Shown here one piece after another: positions 25,736 to 34,694 of a stretch of 48,912 nt of DNA. Each line of letters begins with the position of its first letter. Positions within the stretch are counted from its first letter, which is position 1. Under the pieces are notes generated by a model that saw only the letters and a program-made list of their open reading frames with translations, was not told the DNA's origin and searched no databases. This stretch comes from Antarctobacter heliothermus (GTDB lineage Bacteria > Pseudomonadota > Alphaproteobacteria > Rhodobacterales > Rhodobacteraceae), in assembly GCF_900188425.1 (NCBI RefSeq), contig NZ_FZON01000040.1, positions 1 through 48,912 of the forward strand, in the 5' to 3' direction. The position numbers were made by a program, and so were the translations under genes.

Positions 25736-26920
25736 TCAGCCGGTTGCACGGCTCTGAATGTCGCGCGCGGCGGCCACGCCCGAGGCCCAAGCCCATTGGA
25801 AATTGTAGCCGCCCAGCCAACCCGTGACGTCAACGGCCTCCCCGATCACATACAGACCGGGCAGGTGTTTTGACATCAGCGACTTGGAGTCGAGACCTGC
25901 TGTTGAAACGCCGCCAAGGGTGACCTCTGCGGTGCGATAGCCCTCAGAGCCGGTGGGTTTGAGCCGCCAAGCGGTGAGGGCATCGGTCAACTGGTCGATG
26001 CGCGTGTCGGACAGATCAGCGATATTACCTTTCAGATCAATCTCCTGCCCAAGAAAGCTCACGAGGCGGGCGGGCAGGTGGGTGGTCAGTTCGGCGCTGA
26101 GCGCGCGCTTGCCGTCGGATTGGCGTTTGTCCCGCAGGAGGCCGGAAAGTTCCAGATCGGGCAGCAGGTTGACCACGATCTCTTGACCTTCGTGCCAATA
26201 ACTGGAGATTTGCAGGATGGCAGGTCCGGACAGGCCGCGATGGGTGAACAGCATGGCCTCGGGAAAGCTGGCCTTATCGTTGGAAATCAGCGTGTTGGTT
26301 GCAACGCCAGAGATCGCGGAAAAGCGGTCACCAAAGGTCAGCGGGACCAGCGCGGGGCGGGTCTCTGTCAGGTCATGGCCAAACTGCTGGGCGATGTCAT
26401 AGGCGATGCCGGTGGCACCCATCTTGGGGATGGATTTGCCGCCCGTGGCGAGGATCAGGTTTTGCGACGTGACCTCAACGTCACGCCCCTCTTTCTCCAG
26501 CAGGGTGACAAAGCGGCCGTCGGCGTGGCGCACCTCCTTGATCGCGGTGCGCAGCCAGAGGCGGGCGCCGGATTTCTCCATTTCCTGCAATAGCATGTCG
26601 ACGATCTGGATGGACTTTCCGTCACAGAACAACTGTCCCAGCGTCTTTTCGTGCCAGGCGATGCCGTGGCGGTCGACCATCTCGATGAAATCCCATTGCG
26701 TATAGCGGGCAAGGGCGGATTTGGCGAAATGTGGATTTTCGGACAGGAAACTATCGGGATCGCAATACATATTCGTGAAGTTGCAGCGCCCGCCGCCGGA
26801 AATACGGATCTTTTCACCGGGGGCCTTGGCGTGGTCGATGACCAGAACATCCGGTCCCGCCTGGGCGGCGGCCATCAGTCCGGCGGCCCCTGCGCCAAGG
26901 ATCAAGGTGGTGACATGCAT
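25736..26920 (-). CDS. NAD(P)/FAD-dependent oxidoreductase, HI0933/BaiN-like family
   Basis: A 394-aa flavoprotein of the HI0933 (YhiN/BaiN-like) family. The Rossmann FAD motif is LILGAGAAGLMAA at the N-terminus, then GEKIRISGGGRCNFTN, LILATGGKSIPKMGATG, and the C-terminal GEAVDVTGWLGGYNFQWAWASG, all diagnostic. Biochemical function of most members is unknown. It is inverted within the dcw cluster between murD and ftsW, convergent with murD and divergent from ftsW, so it splits the operon. ATG 26920 starts directly at the FAD motif; no clear ribosome site is seen. A role in the cell wall is not implied by its sequence. Confidence 0.9.
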   Translation of the reverse strand: MHVTTLILGAGAAGLMAAAQAGPDVLVIDHAKAPGEKIRISGGGRCNFTNMYCDPDSFLSENPHFAKSALARYTQWDFIEMVDRHGIAWHEKTLGQLFCDGKSIQIVDMLLQEMEKSGARLWLRTAIKEVRHADGRFVTLLEKEGRDVEVTSQNLILATGGKSIPKMGATGIAYDIAQQFGHDLTETRPALVPLTFGDRFSAISGVATNTLISNDKASFPEAMLFTHRGLSGPAILQISSYWHEGQEIVVNLLPDLELSGLLRDKRQSDGKRALSAELTTHLPARLVSFLGQEIDLKGNIADLSDTRIDQLTDALTAWRLKPTGSEGYRTAEVTLGGVSTAGLDSKSLMSKHLPGLYVIGEAVDVTGWLGGYNFQWAWASGVAAARDIQSRATG

Positions 26921-27032
26921 GGACCGGGAGGTAGGGGCAAATCCGGCAAAAGGCCAGAGGACGCCAAGCCGGTAAATTGAGAAATCCGGGCTTCGACGTG
27001 ACTGCTGGGTCACACCGCTTTGGCGGTCACCG

Positions 27033-27069
27033 GATTCATTTGGCGTGACCGCAATTTCTGCGCTACACT
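27033..27069 (+). promoter_or_regulatory. ftsW: Candidate ftsW promoter with a GANTC site
   Basis: Because the gene upstream is inverted, ftsW needs its own promoter. TTGGCG (27040-27045), an 18-bp spacer and TACACT (27064-27069) give four of six matches at both elements, placing a start near 27076. A GATTC (GANTC) lies at 27033-27037, next to the -35, where CcrM methylation could affect polymerase. A hairpin ACCGC/GCGGT is at 27014-27027. Confidence 0.4.
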
Positions 27070-27119
27070 GGGCGTCAGATCCGGAAAACCGGACGGTCCG
27101 AGGCAGTAGCGGTGTTCAG

Positions 27120-28286
27120 ATGACAGAGATGGTTTATGGCACGGTGCCCGTGAAGGGTGGCGAGCCGGTGTTGCCGAAATGGTGGCGGACGGTGGACAAG
27201 TGGACCTTGTCCTTTATTTTCATGCTGTTCGGCGTAGGGCTATTGCTGGGCCTCGCCGCCTCGCCGCCGCTGGCGGACCGCATCGGCCTGCCGCCTTTCT
27301 ACTATGTCCAGCGTCAGGCGTTCTTTGGCGGCCTCGCAATGGTGGCCATGGTGCTGACCTCGATGATGGGGCCGGTGATGGTGCGACGGCTGGCGGTGAT
27401 GGGTTTTTTCGTGGCCTTCGTCGCGCTGGCGCTGCTGCCGGTTCTGGGCACCGATTTCGGCAAGGGCGCGGTGCGGTGGTATTCGCTGGGCTTTGCCAGC
27501 GTGCAACCGTCGGAGTTTCTCAAGCCGCTTTTCGTGATCCTGACCGCCTGGCTGATGGCCGCAGGGCAGGAATTGAGCGGACCGCCGGGGCGGATGTACT
27601 CCTTTATCCTGATGTTCGCGATCGTGCTGATGCTGGCATTTCAGCCGGACTTTGGTCAGGCGGCGCTGATCCTGTTTGGCTGGGGCGTGATGTGGTTTGT
27701 CGGCGGCGCGCCGATGCTGTTGCTGGCGGGGCTGGCGGGGCTGGTCGTGCTGGGCGGCATGTTGGCCTACAACTCGTCAGAGCATTTCCAGCGTCGGTTT
27801 GACGGTTTCCTGAACCCCGAGGTCGATCCGACCTCACAGCTTGGCTATGCGGAAAACGCGATCCGCGAGGGCGGCTTTTTCGGCGTCGGCGTCGGAGAGG
27901 GGCAAGTGAAGTGGAGCCTGCCGGACGCGCATACGGATTTCATCATCGCCGTCGCGGCCGAGGAATACGGCCTGCTGATGGTTCTGGTGATCCTGACACT
28001 GTACGCGGCCATCGTCATGCGCAGCCTGATCCGGCTTATGCGGGAACGCGATCCGTTTATCCGGCTGGCGGGCACCGGGCTTGCCGCCATGTTCGGCGTG
28101 CAGGCGATGATCAACATGGGTGTGGCGGTGCGTCTGCTGCCGGCCAAGGGCATGACGCTGCCCTTTGTCAGCTACGGCGGGTCGTCTCTGATCGCGGGCG
28201 GTATCGCTGTGGGGATGCTGCTGGCCTTTACCCGGTCCCGGCCCCAGGGCGAAATCCGCGACATTCTGCGCGGGCGGGCGCGGTGA
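27120..28286 (+). CDS. ftsW: Septal peptidoglycan glycosyltransferase FtsW
   Basis: SEDS-family membrane enzyme that polymerises glycan strands at the septum with FtsI. 388 aa with ten helices. Family blocks: GKGAVRWYSLGFASVQPSEF, FQPDFGQAAL, and near the C-terminus LPAKGMTLPFVSYGGSS. ATG 27120 gives MTEMVYGTVPV; a second ATG at 27129 is possible. Unlike the genes before it, it is separated from the murD block by an inverted gene and likely starts a second transcription unit, ftsW-murG-murC. Confidence 0.97.
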   Translation: MTEMVYGTVPVKGGEPVLPKWWRTVDKWTLSFIFMLFGVGLLLGLAASPPLADRIGLPPFYYVQRQAFFGGLAMVAMVLTSMMGPVMVRRLAVMGFFVAFVALALLPVLGTDFGKGAVRWYSLGFASVQPSEFLKPLFVILTAWLMAAGQELSGPPGRMYSFILMFAIVLMLAFQPDFGQAALILFGWGVMWFVGGAPMLLLAGLAGLVVLGGMLAYNSSEHFQRRFDGFLNPEVDPTSQLGYAENAIREGGFFGVGVGEGQVKWSLPDAHTDFIIAVAAEEYGLLMVLVILTLYAAIVMRSLIRLMRERDPFIRLAGTGLAAMFGVQAMINMGVAVRLLPAKGMTLPFVSYGGSSLIAGGIAVGMLLAFTRSRPQGEIRDILRGRAR

Positions 28287-28386
28287 CACCGGCCTTATGG
28301 GCAGGAACCTGCCGGTCTTCCCCTTGTCATGGACGGGGACGTGGGGATGTTATATCCGCGCGTGGATCGGGTACGGAGTGGATTAA

Positions 28387-29523
28387 ATGGGCAAGCGCAA
28401 GCCTTTGCTGGTGATGGCGGCGGGCGGCACAGGTGGACACATGTTCCCTGCGCAGGCCCTTGCGGAAATCATGCTGGCGCGCGGTTGGCGGGTAAAGCTG
28501 TCGACGGACCAGCGCGGTGCGCGCTACACCGGCGCCTTTCCCGAGGGGGTCGAGATCGAAACAGTCGCCTCTGCCACCTTTGACCGCGGCGGGGTTCTGG
28601 CCAAGGCACTGGTGCCATTTCGGCTGGCCTCTGGTGTGATGTCGGCGATTTTCGGCATGCGGCGCGACCGGCCTGACGTGGTAGTGGGCTTTGGCGGCTA
28701 TCCCAGCGTGCCGGCGCTGACCGCCGCCTGGCTGATGAAGCTGCCGCGCATGATCCATGAACAGAACGGCGTCTTGGGCAAGGTGAACACCTGGTTTGCG
28801 TCCAAGGTCGACGTCATGGCCTGCGGCACATGGCCGACTGACCTGCCCGAAGGGGTTGAGGGCATCCACACCGGCAACCCGGTGCGCCTGGCGGTGCGGG
28901 AACGGGCGGGCGCGGGCTATATCGCGCCGGGTCCTTATCCGATGTCGATCCTTGTGATCGGCGGCTCTCAGGGGGCGCGGGCACTGTCGGACATTGTGCC
29001 GCCCGCCATTGCCGCCCTGCCGCTGGACATGGTCGGCAACCTGCGGGTCAGCCATCAGGCGCGGGACGAGGATGAGTTGCGCGTGGCGACCTATTACGCC
29101 GAACACGGGCTGGACGCGGATGTGCAGCCGTTCTTTCACGACGTGCCGGCGCGGATGAGCGAGGCGCAATTGGTGATCTCGCGCTCCGGGGCGTCCTCGG
29201 TGGCGGATATTGCGGTGATCGGACGACCTAGCATCCTGATCCCCTATCCGCACGCGACAGGCGATCACCAGATGGCCAATGCGCAGGCGCTGGTGGACGC
29301 GGGGGCAGCCATCCGCATCCCGGAAACCAAGCTGACAATCGAGACGCTGACAGAGACAATCCAGGCGGTTCTGAGCAACGAACAGGGCGCGATCCGGATG
29401 GTGCACGCGGCGCTGCGGGTGGGAAAACCCGAGGCGGCGGACCACTTGGCCGCGCTGGTCGAAGAACTGGCAGGCATAACAACAAACGATGAGGGCACGG
29501 CAGATGAAGGACTTGGGGATTGA
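28387..29523 (+). CDS. murG: UDP-GlcNAc:undecaprenyl-PP-MurNAc-pentapeptide GlcNAc transferase MurG
   Basis: Peripheral membrane glycosyltransferase (GT28) that turns lipid I into lipid II. 378 aa: N-terminal [18 protein letters not shown] with the glycine-rich loop, [12 protein letters not shown], then the second domain with [36 protein letters not shown] in two adjoining motifs, and HQMANAQ. Length is usual plus a short acidic tail. It follows ftsW after 100 bp and is 13 bp before the preferred murC start. Confidence 0.98.
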   Translation: MGKRKPLLVMAAGGTGGHMFPAQALAEIMLARGWRVKLSTDQRGARYTGAFPEGVEIETVASATFDRGGVLAKALVPFRLASGVMSAIFGMRRDRPDVVVGFGGYPSVPALTAAWLMKLPRMIHEQNGVLGKVNTWFASKVDVMACGTWPTDLPEGVEGIHTGNPVRLAVRERAGAGYIAPGPYPMSILVIGGSQGARALSDIVPPAIAALPLDMVGNLRVSHQARDEDELRVATYYAEHGLDADVQPFFHDVPARMSEAQLVISRSGASSVADIAVIGRPSILIPYPHATGDHQMANAQALVDAGAAIRIPETKLTIETLTETIQAVLSNEQGAIRMVHAALRVGKPEAADHLAALVEELAGITTNDEGTADEGLGD

Positions 29524-29536
29524 GCGGGGCGCTTGC

Positions 29537-30943
29537 ATGACCGGCGCGACAAAGCTGCCCGGCGATGTGGGCGCGATCCATTTCGTCGGGATTGGCGGGA
29601 TCGGCATGTCCGGTATCGCCGAGGTGCTGTTGAACCACGGCTATTCGGTTCAGGGCTCGGACCTGAAATCGACCAAGATCACGCAGCGGTTGGTGGATCT
29701 GGGCGCGCGGGTGTTCGAGGGGCAGGTGGCCTCGAACCTTGAGGGGGCCGAGGTTGTGGTGATCTCTTCGGCGATCAAGCCGGGCAACCCCGAACTGGAC
29801 GAGGCGCGCCGCCGCGGTCTGCCCGTCGTGCGCCGGGCGGAGATGCTGGCCGAACTCATGCGTCTGAAATCCAACGTCGCGGTGGCCGGAACGCATGGCA
29901 AGACGACAACCACGACGATGGTCGCCACGCTGCTGGACGCTGGTGAGTTTGACCCCACGGTGGTGAACGGCGGGATCATTCACGCCTATGGCTCCAACGC
30001 GCGGATGGGGCAGGGCGAGTGGATGGTCGTCGAGGCCGATGAGAGCGACGGCACCTTCAACCGCTTGCCCGCGACCATCGCCATTGTGACCAACATCGAC
30101 CCCGAGCATATGGAGCATTGGGGCACGATCGAGAACCTGCGCAACGGGTTCTATGATTTCGTGTCGAACATCCCCTTCTACGGTCTGGCAGTCTGTTGCA
30201 CTGATCACCCCGAGGTGCAGGCTTTGGTCGGTCGTGTGTCCGACCGCCGTGTGGTGACCTACGGATTCAACGCGCAGGCGGACGTGCGGGCGGTTGGGCT
30301 GACCTACAAGGGCGGCGTGGCGCATTTCGACGTGGTGTTCCAGCAGACGGGTGAGGTGATCGAGGGCATGACCCTGCCAATGCCGGGCGATCACAACGTG
30401 AGCAATGCTTTGTCGGCCATCGCGGTGGCGCGGCATCTGGGCATGTCGGGCGATGAGATCCGCAAGGCCTTGGCCGCATTTGGCGGGGTGAACCGGCGCT
30501 TCACCAAGGTGGGGGAGGTGAACGGCGTGACGATCATCGACGATTATGGCCACCACCCGGTGGAGATCGCCGCCGTTTTGAAAGCGGCGCGGCAGGCCAG
30601 CGAGGGGCGGGTGATCGCGGTGCATCAGCCGCATCGGTACAGCCGCCTGTCGCATCACTTTGAGGAATTCTGTTCCTGCTTCAACGAGGCGGATGTGGTG
30701 GCGATTGCCGAGGTGTTTGCCGCCGGTGAGGACCCCATTCCGGGGGCCACGCGCGATGACCTGGTGGCGGGGCTGGTGCGGCATGGCCATCGCCATGCGC
30801 GGGCGATCCGCGACGAGGACGATCTGGAGCGGTTGGTGCGTGAGCAGGCGCAGCCGGGGGATATGGTGGTCTGTCTGGGGGCGGGCACGATTTCGGCCTG
30901 GGCGAACGGATTGCCGGCGCGGCTGGAGGCGGTGCCGGGCTGA
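29537..30943 (+). CDS. murC: UDP-N-acetylmuramate:L-alanine ligase
   Basis: First amino-acid-adding enzyme of the stem peptide. 468 aa: [18 protein letters not shown] at the N-terminus, ATPase P-loop [25 protein letters not shown], and the C-terminal [10 protein letters not shown] and [14 protein letters not shown] chose ATG 29537, which gives the short family N-terminus [15 protein letters not shown] 29504, with GAGGG upstream and overlapping murG, is an alternative. The stop TGA lies in the loop of a perfect GCCGGGC/GCCCGGC hairpin (30934-30951). Confidence 0.97.
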   Translation: MTGATKLPGDVGAIHFVGIGGIGMSGIAEVLLNHGYSVQGSDLKSTKITQRLVDLGARVFEGQVASNLEGAEVVVISSAIKPGNPELDEARRRGLPVVRRAEMLAELMRLKSNVAVAGTHGKTTTTTMVATLLDAGEFDPTVVNGGIIHAYGSNARMGQGEWMVVEADESDGTFNRLPATIAIVTNIDPEHMEHWGTIENLRNGFYDFVSNIPFYGLAVCCTDHPEVQALVGRVSDRRVVTYGFNAQADVRAVGLTYKGGVAHFDVVFQQTGEVIEGMTLPMPGDHNVSNALSAIAVARHLGMSGDEIRKALAAFGGVNRRFTKVGEVNGVTIIDDYGHHPVEIAAVLKAARQASEGRVIAVHQPHRYSRLSHHFEEFCSCFNEADVVAIAEVFAAGEDPIPGATRDDLVAGLVRHGHRHARAIRDEDDLERLVREQAQPGDMVVCLGAGTISAWANGLPARLEAVPG

Positions 30944-30957
30944 AGCCCGGCCACCCC

Positions 30958-30975
30958 CTGTCCACGCGTGGACAG
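30958..30975. promoter_or_regulatory. Perfect 18-bp palindrome after murC
   Basis: CTGTCCACGCGTGGACAG is fully palindromic with no loop, 15 bp beyond the murC stop. Loop-less palindromes are more likely protein-binding sites than terminators. Its partner and purpose are unknown; the next gene starts about 205 bp later. Confidence 0.5.
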
Positions 30976-31033
30976 TGTTCGGGGTATGTGAAATCAATGG
31001 GTTACAGAGACGGTTTTACGTTTCTTTAAGAAA

Positions 31034-31060
31034 TGGCCCCTTCGGGGGCTGTTTTGTTTT
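31034..31060 (+). terminator. Intrinsic terminator of the ftsW-murG-murC block
   Basis: GCCCC (31036-31040) and GGGGC (31045-31049) enclose a TTCG tetraloop closed by C-G, the very stable UUCG type, with two flanking wobble pairs, followed by TGTTTTGTTTT. Correct shape and T tract for Rho-independent termination about 100 nt after murC. Confidence 0.85.
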
Positions 31061-31079
31061 GGGGGGTGTGGGGGCGCTG

Positions 31080-31124
31080 CCCCCGGCCTTCGGCCTCCCC
31101 CGGGATATTTTTGGACAGAAGAAG
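31080..31124 (+). repeat. Second copy of the REP-like intergenic element
   Basis: CCCCCGGCCTTCGGCCT, CCCCCGGGATATTT and GGACAGAAGAAG, matching the element at 10588-10635 in the opposite orientation. GGCC TTC GGCC can fold. It lies just after the murC terminator and before the Ala-rich gene. Confidence 0.7.
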
Positions 31125-31179
31125 CTGGGGGGAGGGATAAGCCGTTGCGGTTTGGCTTGGCGGGGGCGAGAGTTGCGGG

Positions 31180-32835
31180 ATGAAGGCCAAAGACATCAAA
31201 AATCGAAAGACGCTGGAGGCGTGGCTGAAGACGCGGCCGCGAGAGGATGCGGTGGTGATCGCGCATCGCGCGATGCTGCGAGCTTTGCCGTTCTGGGGGG
31301 CGGCGATGGGGGAGGATTGGGCGCGGAAAGGTGATTTGACAGCTTTGCCGGTTTTGCGTTGTGGTTTGATATCGGCAGTTGCGAGCACCTTGCCAACTGC
31401 CGATATCAGTAGCGCCACCGCCACCGCCACCGCCGCCTACGCCGCCTCCTACGCCACCGCCGCCGTCGCCGCCTCCTACGCCGACGCCACCGCCGACGCC
31501 GCCGACGCCGACGCCGCCGCCGCCGCCGCCGCCTACGCCGCCTCCTACGCCGACGCCACCGCCGACGCCGCCGACGCCGACGCCGCCGCCGCCGCCGCCG
31601 CCTCCTACGCCGACGCCACCGCCACCGCCGACGCCTCCTACGCCGACGCCACCGCCACCGCCGACGCCTCCTACGCCGCCGCCTACGCCACCGCCGCCGT
31701 CGCCGACGCCGTCGCCGACGCCGTTCTGCTGGAAGCGGAGGGTGACGTGATGGGACAAGCCCTTTGGCCCGGAGCCACGCCCGATTGGTTCGTGGAGGGC
31801 GAGGTCAAGATGTTGGCACTGTGGGATACTGATCCAGTCGAACGTTGGGAGTTCTGGCGGCGCTGGTGGGCGGGGGCAAAGGCGGGCACGCCGATTGATC
31901 CGCAGTTGCAACTGGCCATCGTCGAAAGGATTGACGAGGAAACGTGGACAGACCCGGACAAGGTTGCAGCAGCGATTGCCAAGATCGAGCGGGATTTTGT
32001 TCCGCCATTGTCCGAGGCTGCCTTCAGCGATTTCAGTTTTGAGGACGTTCACAACTGGATGGTTCTGGCGGAGTTCGATGACGATCTGGACCATCTGCGC
32101 GACCCGGACGTCATCCGAGCCTTTTACGAAGACTGTGAGGACCTGCGCGACCAATTGCAGGATTTCACCGACTTTGCAGGCGACGCCGCAGAGGGGCGGA
32201 ACCGGCCTGTGCCAATGGTGCGCTCGGCGGACAAGTTGGGTCAGGAATTGCAGCGCTGCGAGGGTGCGTCCCGATTGCGGGCGCGTCGGTTTGTGCAACT
32301 GGGCCAATATGCCGAGTTGCATGCGGCGGTCGAAGTGGACCGCGCGGTGGTGGGCGAGACCAATGCGCGGATGCTGGACGACGCGCTGGATGCCTTTCGC
32401 GCTATTTGCCGCAAACATCTGGGGCCAGTGTTGCGGCGGATGGAACCGTTGGACCGGTTCGAATTGGGTGACAGCGATCCGGCGGAACTGGTGCGCGTGC
32501 TGAGCGTGACGGTCGATGCCTTGTCACAGGCGCAGGTACAGGGGTTGAAGCCGCTTTCGCCGGACGCACAGACCGCGTTGAAGGAGTTGGTCGAGGGGCT
32601 GGAAGACCTGAAGTCGCAACTGGCCGAAGCGCAATCGGACGAACGGCGGTCCTACCTCGCGAAACGCTTTGCGCGGGCTTATGCGGGCAGCGCGGCGACG
32701 GTCAAGCGGTTGACGGAGCGTATGGCCCCGGTGGCGCAAGGGGCCAGCAAGGGAGTGGACGGTGCGATCAAGAACCATGGGCGGTGGACCAAGATTGCAG
32801 AGATCCTTGACTGGCTATCCAGTTTTGTTTCGTGA
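31180..32835 (+). CDS. Uncharacterised protein with an expanded Ala-rich repeat tract
   Basis: A 551-aa protein of no known function that I place, from memory, in a group of Rhodobacteraceae hypothetical proteins with the same layout. Residues 1-75 are a normal N-terminal domain (KNRKTLEAWLKTRPREDAVV). Residues 76-182 are almost only Ala, Asp, Thr, Ser, Tyr and Val, written nearly wholly with codons one base away from GCC. Within it, 99-121 and 122-141 repeat SYADATADAADADAAAAAAA, and 142-152 and 153-163 repeat SYADATATADA. Then comes a Trp-rich block (LWPGATPDWF, WEFWRRWWAG, 195-232) and a long, mostly helical C-terminus with a likely coiled coil near 465-500. No signal or membrane helix. 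It begins a group of three non-canonical genes between murC and murB. Confidence 0.75.
   Translation: MKAKDIKNRKTLEAWLKTRPREDAVVIAHRAMLRALPFWGAAMGEDWARKGDLTALPVLRCGLISAVASTLPTADISSATATATAAYAASYATAAVAASYADATADAADADAAAAAAAYAASYADATADAADADAAAAAAASYADATATADASYADATATADASYAAAYATAAVADAVADAVLLEAEGDVMGQALWPGATPDWFVEGEVKMLALWDTDPVERWEFWRRWWAGAKAGTPIDPQLQLAIVERIDEETWTDPDKVAAAIAKIERDFVPPLSEAAFSDFSFEDVHNWMVLAEFDDDLDHLRDPDVIRAFYEDCEDLRDQLQDFTDFAGDAAEGRNRPVPMVRSADKLGQELQRCEGASRLRARRFVQLGQYAELHAAVEVDRAVVGETNARMLDDALDAFRAICRKHLGPVLRRMEPLDRFELGDSDPAELVRVLSVTVDALSQAQVQGLKPLSPDAQTALKELVEGLEDLKSQLAEAQSDERRSYLAKRFARAYAGSAATVKRLTERMAPVAQGASKGVDGAIKNHGRWTKIAEILDWLSSFVS
31405..31725 (+). repeat. GCC-type triplet tract with nested 60-69-bp and 33-bp repeats
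   Basis: The coding tract for residues 76-182 of the protein above is a low-complexity run of GCC with scattered GAC, ACC, TCC, TAC and GTC codons. Larger units: 31474-31542 repeats at 31543-31602 (69 and 60 bp), and 31603-31635 repeats at 31636-31668 (33 bp). All changes are multiples of three, so slippage would lengthen or shorten the protein without a frameshift. Confidence 0.85.
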
Positions 32836-32989
32836 GGAATTTAGCGCCCTATGGACAAATGCCTGCCTTTCCCGTCCTAAACCGCCCGCAAGCCGCCCTT
32901 TTCTGCAATTGCATCTATCGCAGGGCTTGCCTGATCGGCGTGACTGGCGCAAGCTAACCACACCTCTGGGGGGATACGGAGGGCAGACA

Positions 32990-33235
32990 ATGACCGTTTC
33001 GTTAATACTCGCCTGTGCTTGGGCCGTGCTGGCCAATGTGCTGGCGATGCTCCCGTCGCGGGACAACCATTGGACGCGCGCCTATGTGTTGATCGCGTTG
33101 GGCATTCCGCTTGTCGGGTTTGTCACCTATCAGAACGGTCCTTGGGTCGGGCTGTTTGTCCTGTTTGCCGGAATGAGCGTGTTGCGCTGGCCGCTGCGCT
33201 ATCTGTTTCGCTGGGTGCGGCAGACCGCAAGGTAA
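32990..33235 (+). CDS. DUF2484 family small membrane protein
   Basis: An 81-aa protein with two to three hydrophobic helices (SLILACAWAVLANVLAML; AYVLIALGIPLVGFV; VGLFVLFAGMSVL) and a basic C-terminus (RYLFRWVRQTAR). The pattern fits DUF2484, a family known mainly from Rhodobacterales dcw clusters near murB. Function unknown; location suggests a division or envelope role, as inference only. ATG 32990 is preceded by GGAGGG, 6 nt upstream. Confidence 0.75.
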   Translation: MTVSLILACAWAVLANVLAMLPSRDNHWTRAYVLIALGIPLVGFVTYQNGPWVGLFVLFAGMSVLRWPLRYLFRWVRQTAR

Positions 33236-33301
33236 GGGCCTCCTGACTGGCGCGGCCTGTGTCCGCGCGGCAAGACTGTTGCCGCAAGGAGGGCTGTGCC
33301 C

Positions 33302-33586
33302 ATGATTTTCATCATTCCCGCTGTTGCGGCGCTGATCGGTCTGACCGCCGGTTGGGGTTTTTTGCGTTATGGGCTGTCCGGTCTGGCCTGGGCGCTGTCG
33401 GCTCTGTTGGCGATACTGATGGCCTGGGGTTTGTACAAGAGCCAGACGGCGCAGGGCTGGGATGCGCTGGCCTATGTGGTGCTGTGGCTGTTGGGCGCGG
33501 CCCCGGCGCTGTTGGGTCTTGGGCTGGGCGCATTGATTGGTCGGTGGCGGCGGATCAAGGCCGAGGGGATCCCGCAGGTCGAATGA
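33302..33586 (+). CDS. Small integral membrane protein of unknown function
   Basis: A 94-aa protein with three likely membrane helices (IFIIPAVAALIGLTAGWGFL; GLAWALSALLAILMAWGLY; YVVLWLLGAAPALLGLGLGAL) and a short basic tail (IGRWRRIKAEGI). ATG 33302 has AAGGAGG 9 nt upstream; a GTG at 33296 in frame is too near that site. It lies between DUF2484 and murB, 66 bp and 40 bp away. I do not recognise a family. Confidence 0.72.
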   Translation: MIFIIPAVAALIGLTAGWGFLRYGLSGLAWALSALLAILMAWGLYKSQTAQGWDALAYVVLWLLGAAPALLGLGLGALIGRWRRIKAEGIPQVE

Positions 33587-33626
33587 TCCTCTTGCAGCGG
33601 CGCGTCGTGCGTCCTAGCAACCGGGG

Positions 33627-34553
33627 ATGAGCAATTTTCCTACCCCGCGCGGACGGTTGACCCCGGACCGCCCGCTGAACGATCTGACATGGCTGCGCGT
33701 GGGCGGGCCTGCGGATTGGCTGTTTCAACCTGCCGATCTGGACGATTTGCGCGGGTTTCTGGAGGAGTTGCCCCGCGATGTGCCGGTGTTCCCGATGGGC
33801 GTCGGGTCCAACCTGATTGTGCGCGATGGCGGTATTCGGGCCTGCGTGATCCGGTTGGGGCGCGGGTTCAACGGCATCTCGGTGGATGGCGTTCGGGTGA
33901 CGGCGGGGGCGGCGGCGCTGGATGCGCATGTGGCCAAGCGTTCGGCAGAGGCGGGTGTTGATCTGACGTTTTTGCGCACCATTCCGGGCAGCATCGGCGG
34001 CGCGGTGCGGATGAACGCGGGCTGTTATGGCACCTATGTGGCGGATCATCTGGTCGAGGTGCGCGCGGTGACGCGGGGCGGCGATCTGGTGGTGATCCCG
34101 GCGGCGGAGTTGTCGTTACAGTACCGGCAAAGCGCGTTGCCAGAGGGCTGGGTGCTGGTGGAGGCGGTGTTTGAGGGTGTGCCGGGCGACCCGGAGGCGT
34201 TGGCCGCGCGGATGGATGCGCAATTGAAGAAGCGCGATGAGACGCAGCCGACCAAGGACCGCACCGCAGGCAGCACGTTCCGCAACCCTGCCGGGTTTTC
34301 CTCAACCGGGCAGGCGGATGACGTCCATGACCTGAAGGCGTGGAAGGTGATTGATGAGGCCGGGATGCGCGGCGCCGTGCAGGGCGGCGCGCAGATGTCG
34401 CCCAAGCATTCGAATTTTCTGGTGAACACCGGGGGCGCCACGGCGGCGGACCTCGAAGGGCTGGGCGAATCGGTGCGAAAAAAGGTTTTCCAACACAGCG
34501 GAATAGAGCTACACTGGGAAATCATGCGGGTCGGTGAACCGGACCGCGGCTAG
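33627..34553 (+). CDS. murB: UDP-N-acetylenolpyruvoylglucosamine reductase
   Basis: FAD enzyme that reduces UDP-GlcNAc-enolpyruvate to UDP-MurNAc with NADPH. 308 aa: [16 protein letters not shown] and the FAD-binding [20 protein letters not shown] area, [21 protein letters not shown], the catalytic-serine motif AGSTFRNP, and the late [19 protein letters not shown], of the short (type II) MurB form. Intact by length. It is followed by 258 bp without a gene, which hold a 26-bp tandem repeat before ddl. Confidence 0.97.
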   Translation: MSNFPTPRGRLTPDRPLNDLTWLRVGGPADWLFQPADLDDLRGFLEELPRDVPVFPMGVGSNLIVRDGGIRACVIRLGRGFNGISVDGVRVTAGAAALDAHVAKRSAEAGVDLTFLRTIPGSIGGAVRMNAGCYGTYVADHLVEVRAVTRGGDLVVIPAAELSLQYRQSALPEGWVLVEAVFEGVPGDPEALAARMDAQLKKRDETQPTKDRTAGSTFRNPAGFSSTGQADDVHDLKAWKVIDEAGMRGAVQGGAQMSPKHSNFLVNTGGATAADLEGLGESVRKKVFQHSGIELHWEIMRVGEPDRG

Positions 34554-34694
34554 GGCCACTGGTACGACAATAAAAACAGGGTCCGGCAACCACAGGCGGT
34601 TGTACAACAGATGGCGGCAGTGACCGCGCAAGACTTTGCGACAGGGTGTTGAGCCCCTGCGCGATCCATGGGGGTGTTTCCCCTTGGGACCGAA

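Noticed and set aside
29228-30997. A 589-aa minus-strand frame opposite murC and murG
   Set aside because: Antisense to conserved mur genes, His/Arg-rich composition typical of shadow frames.
30994-32418. Minus-strand frame rich in GGVGGVG and plus-strand frame 31379-31750 rich in Pro/Thr
   Set aside because: Both are alternative readings of the GCC triplet tract. The frame kept (31180-32835) extends on both sides into normal sequence with balanced composition.
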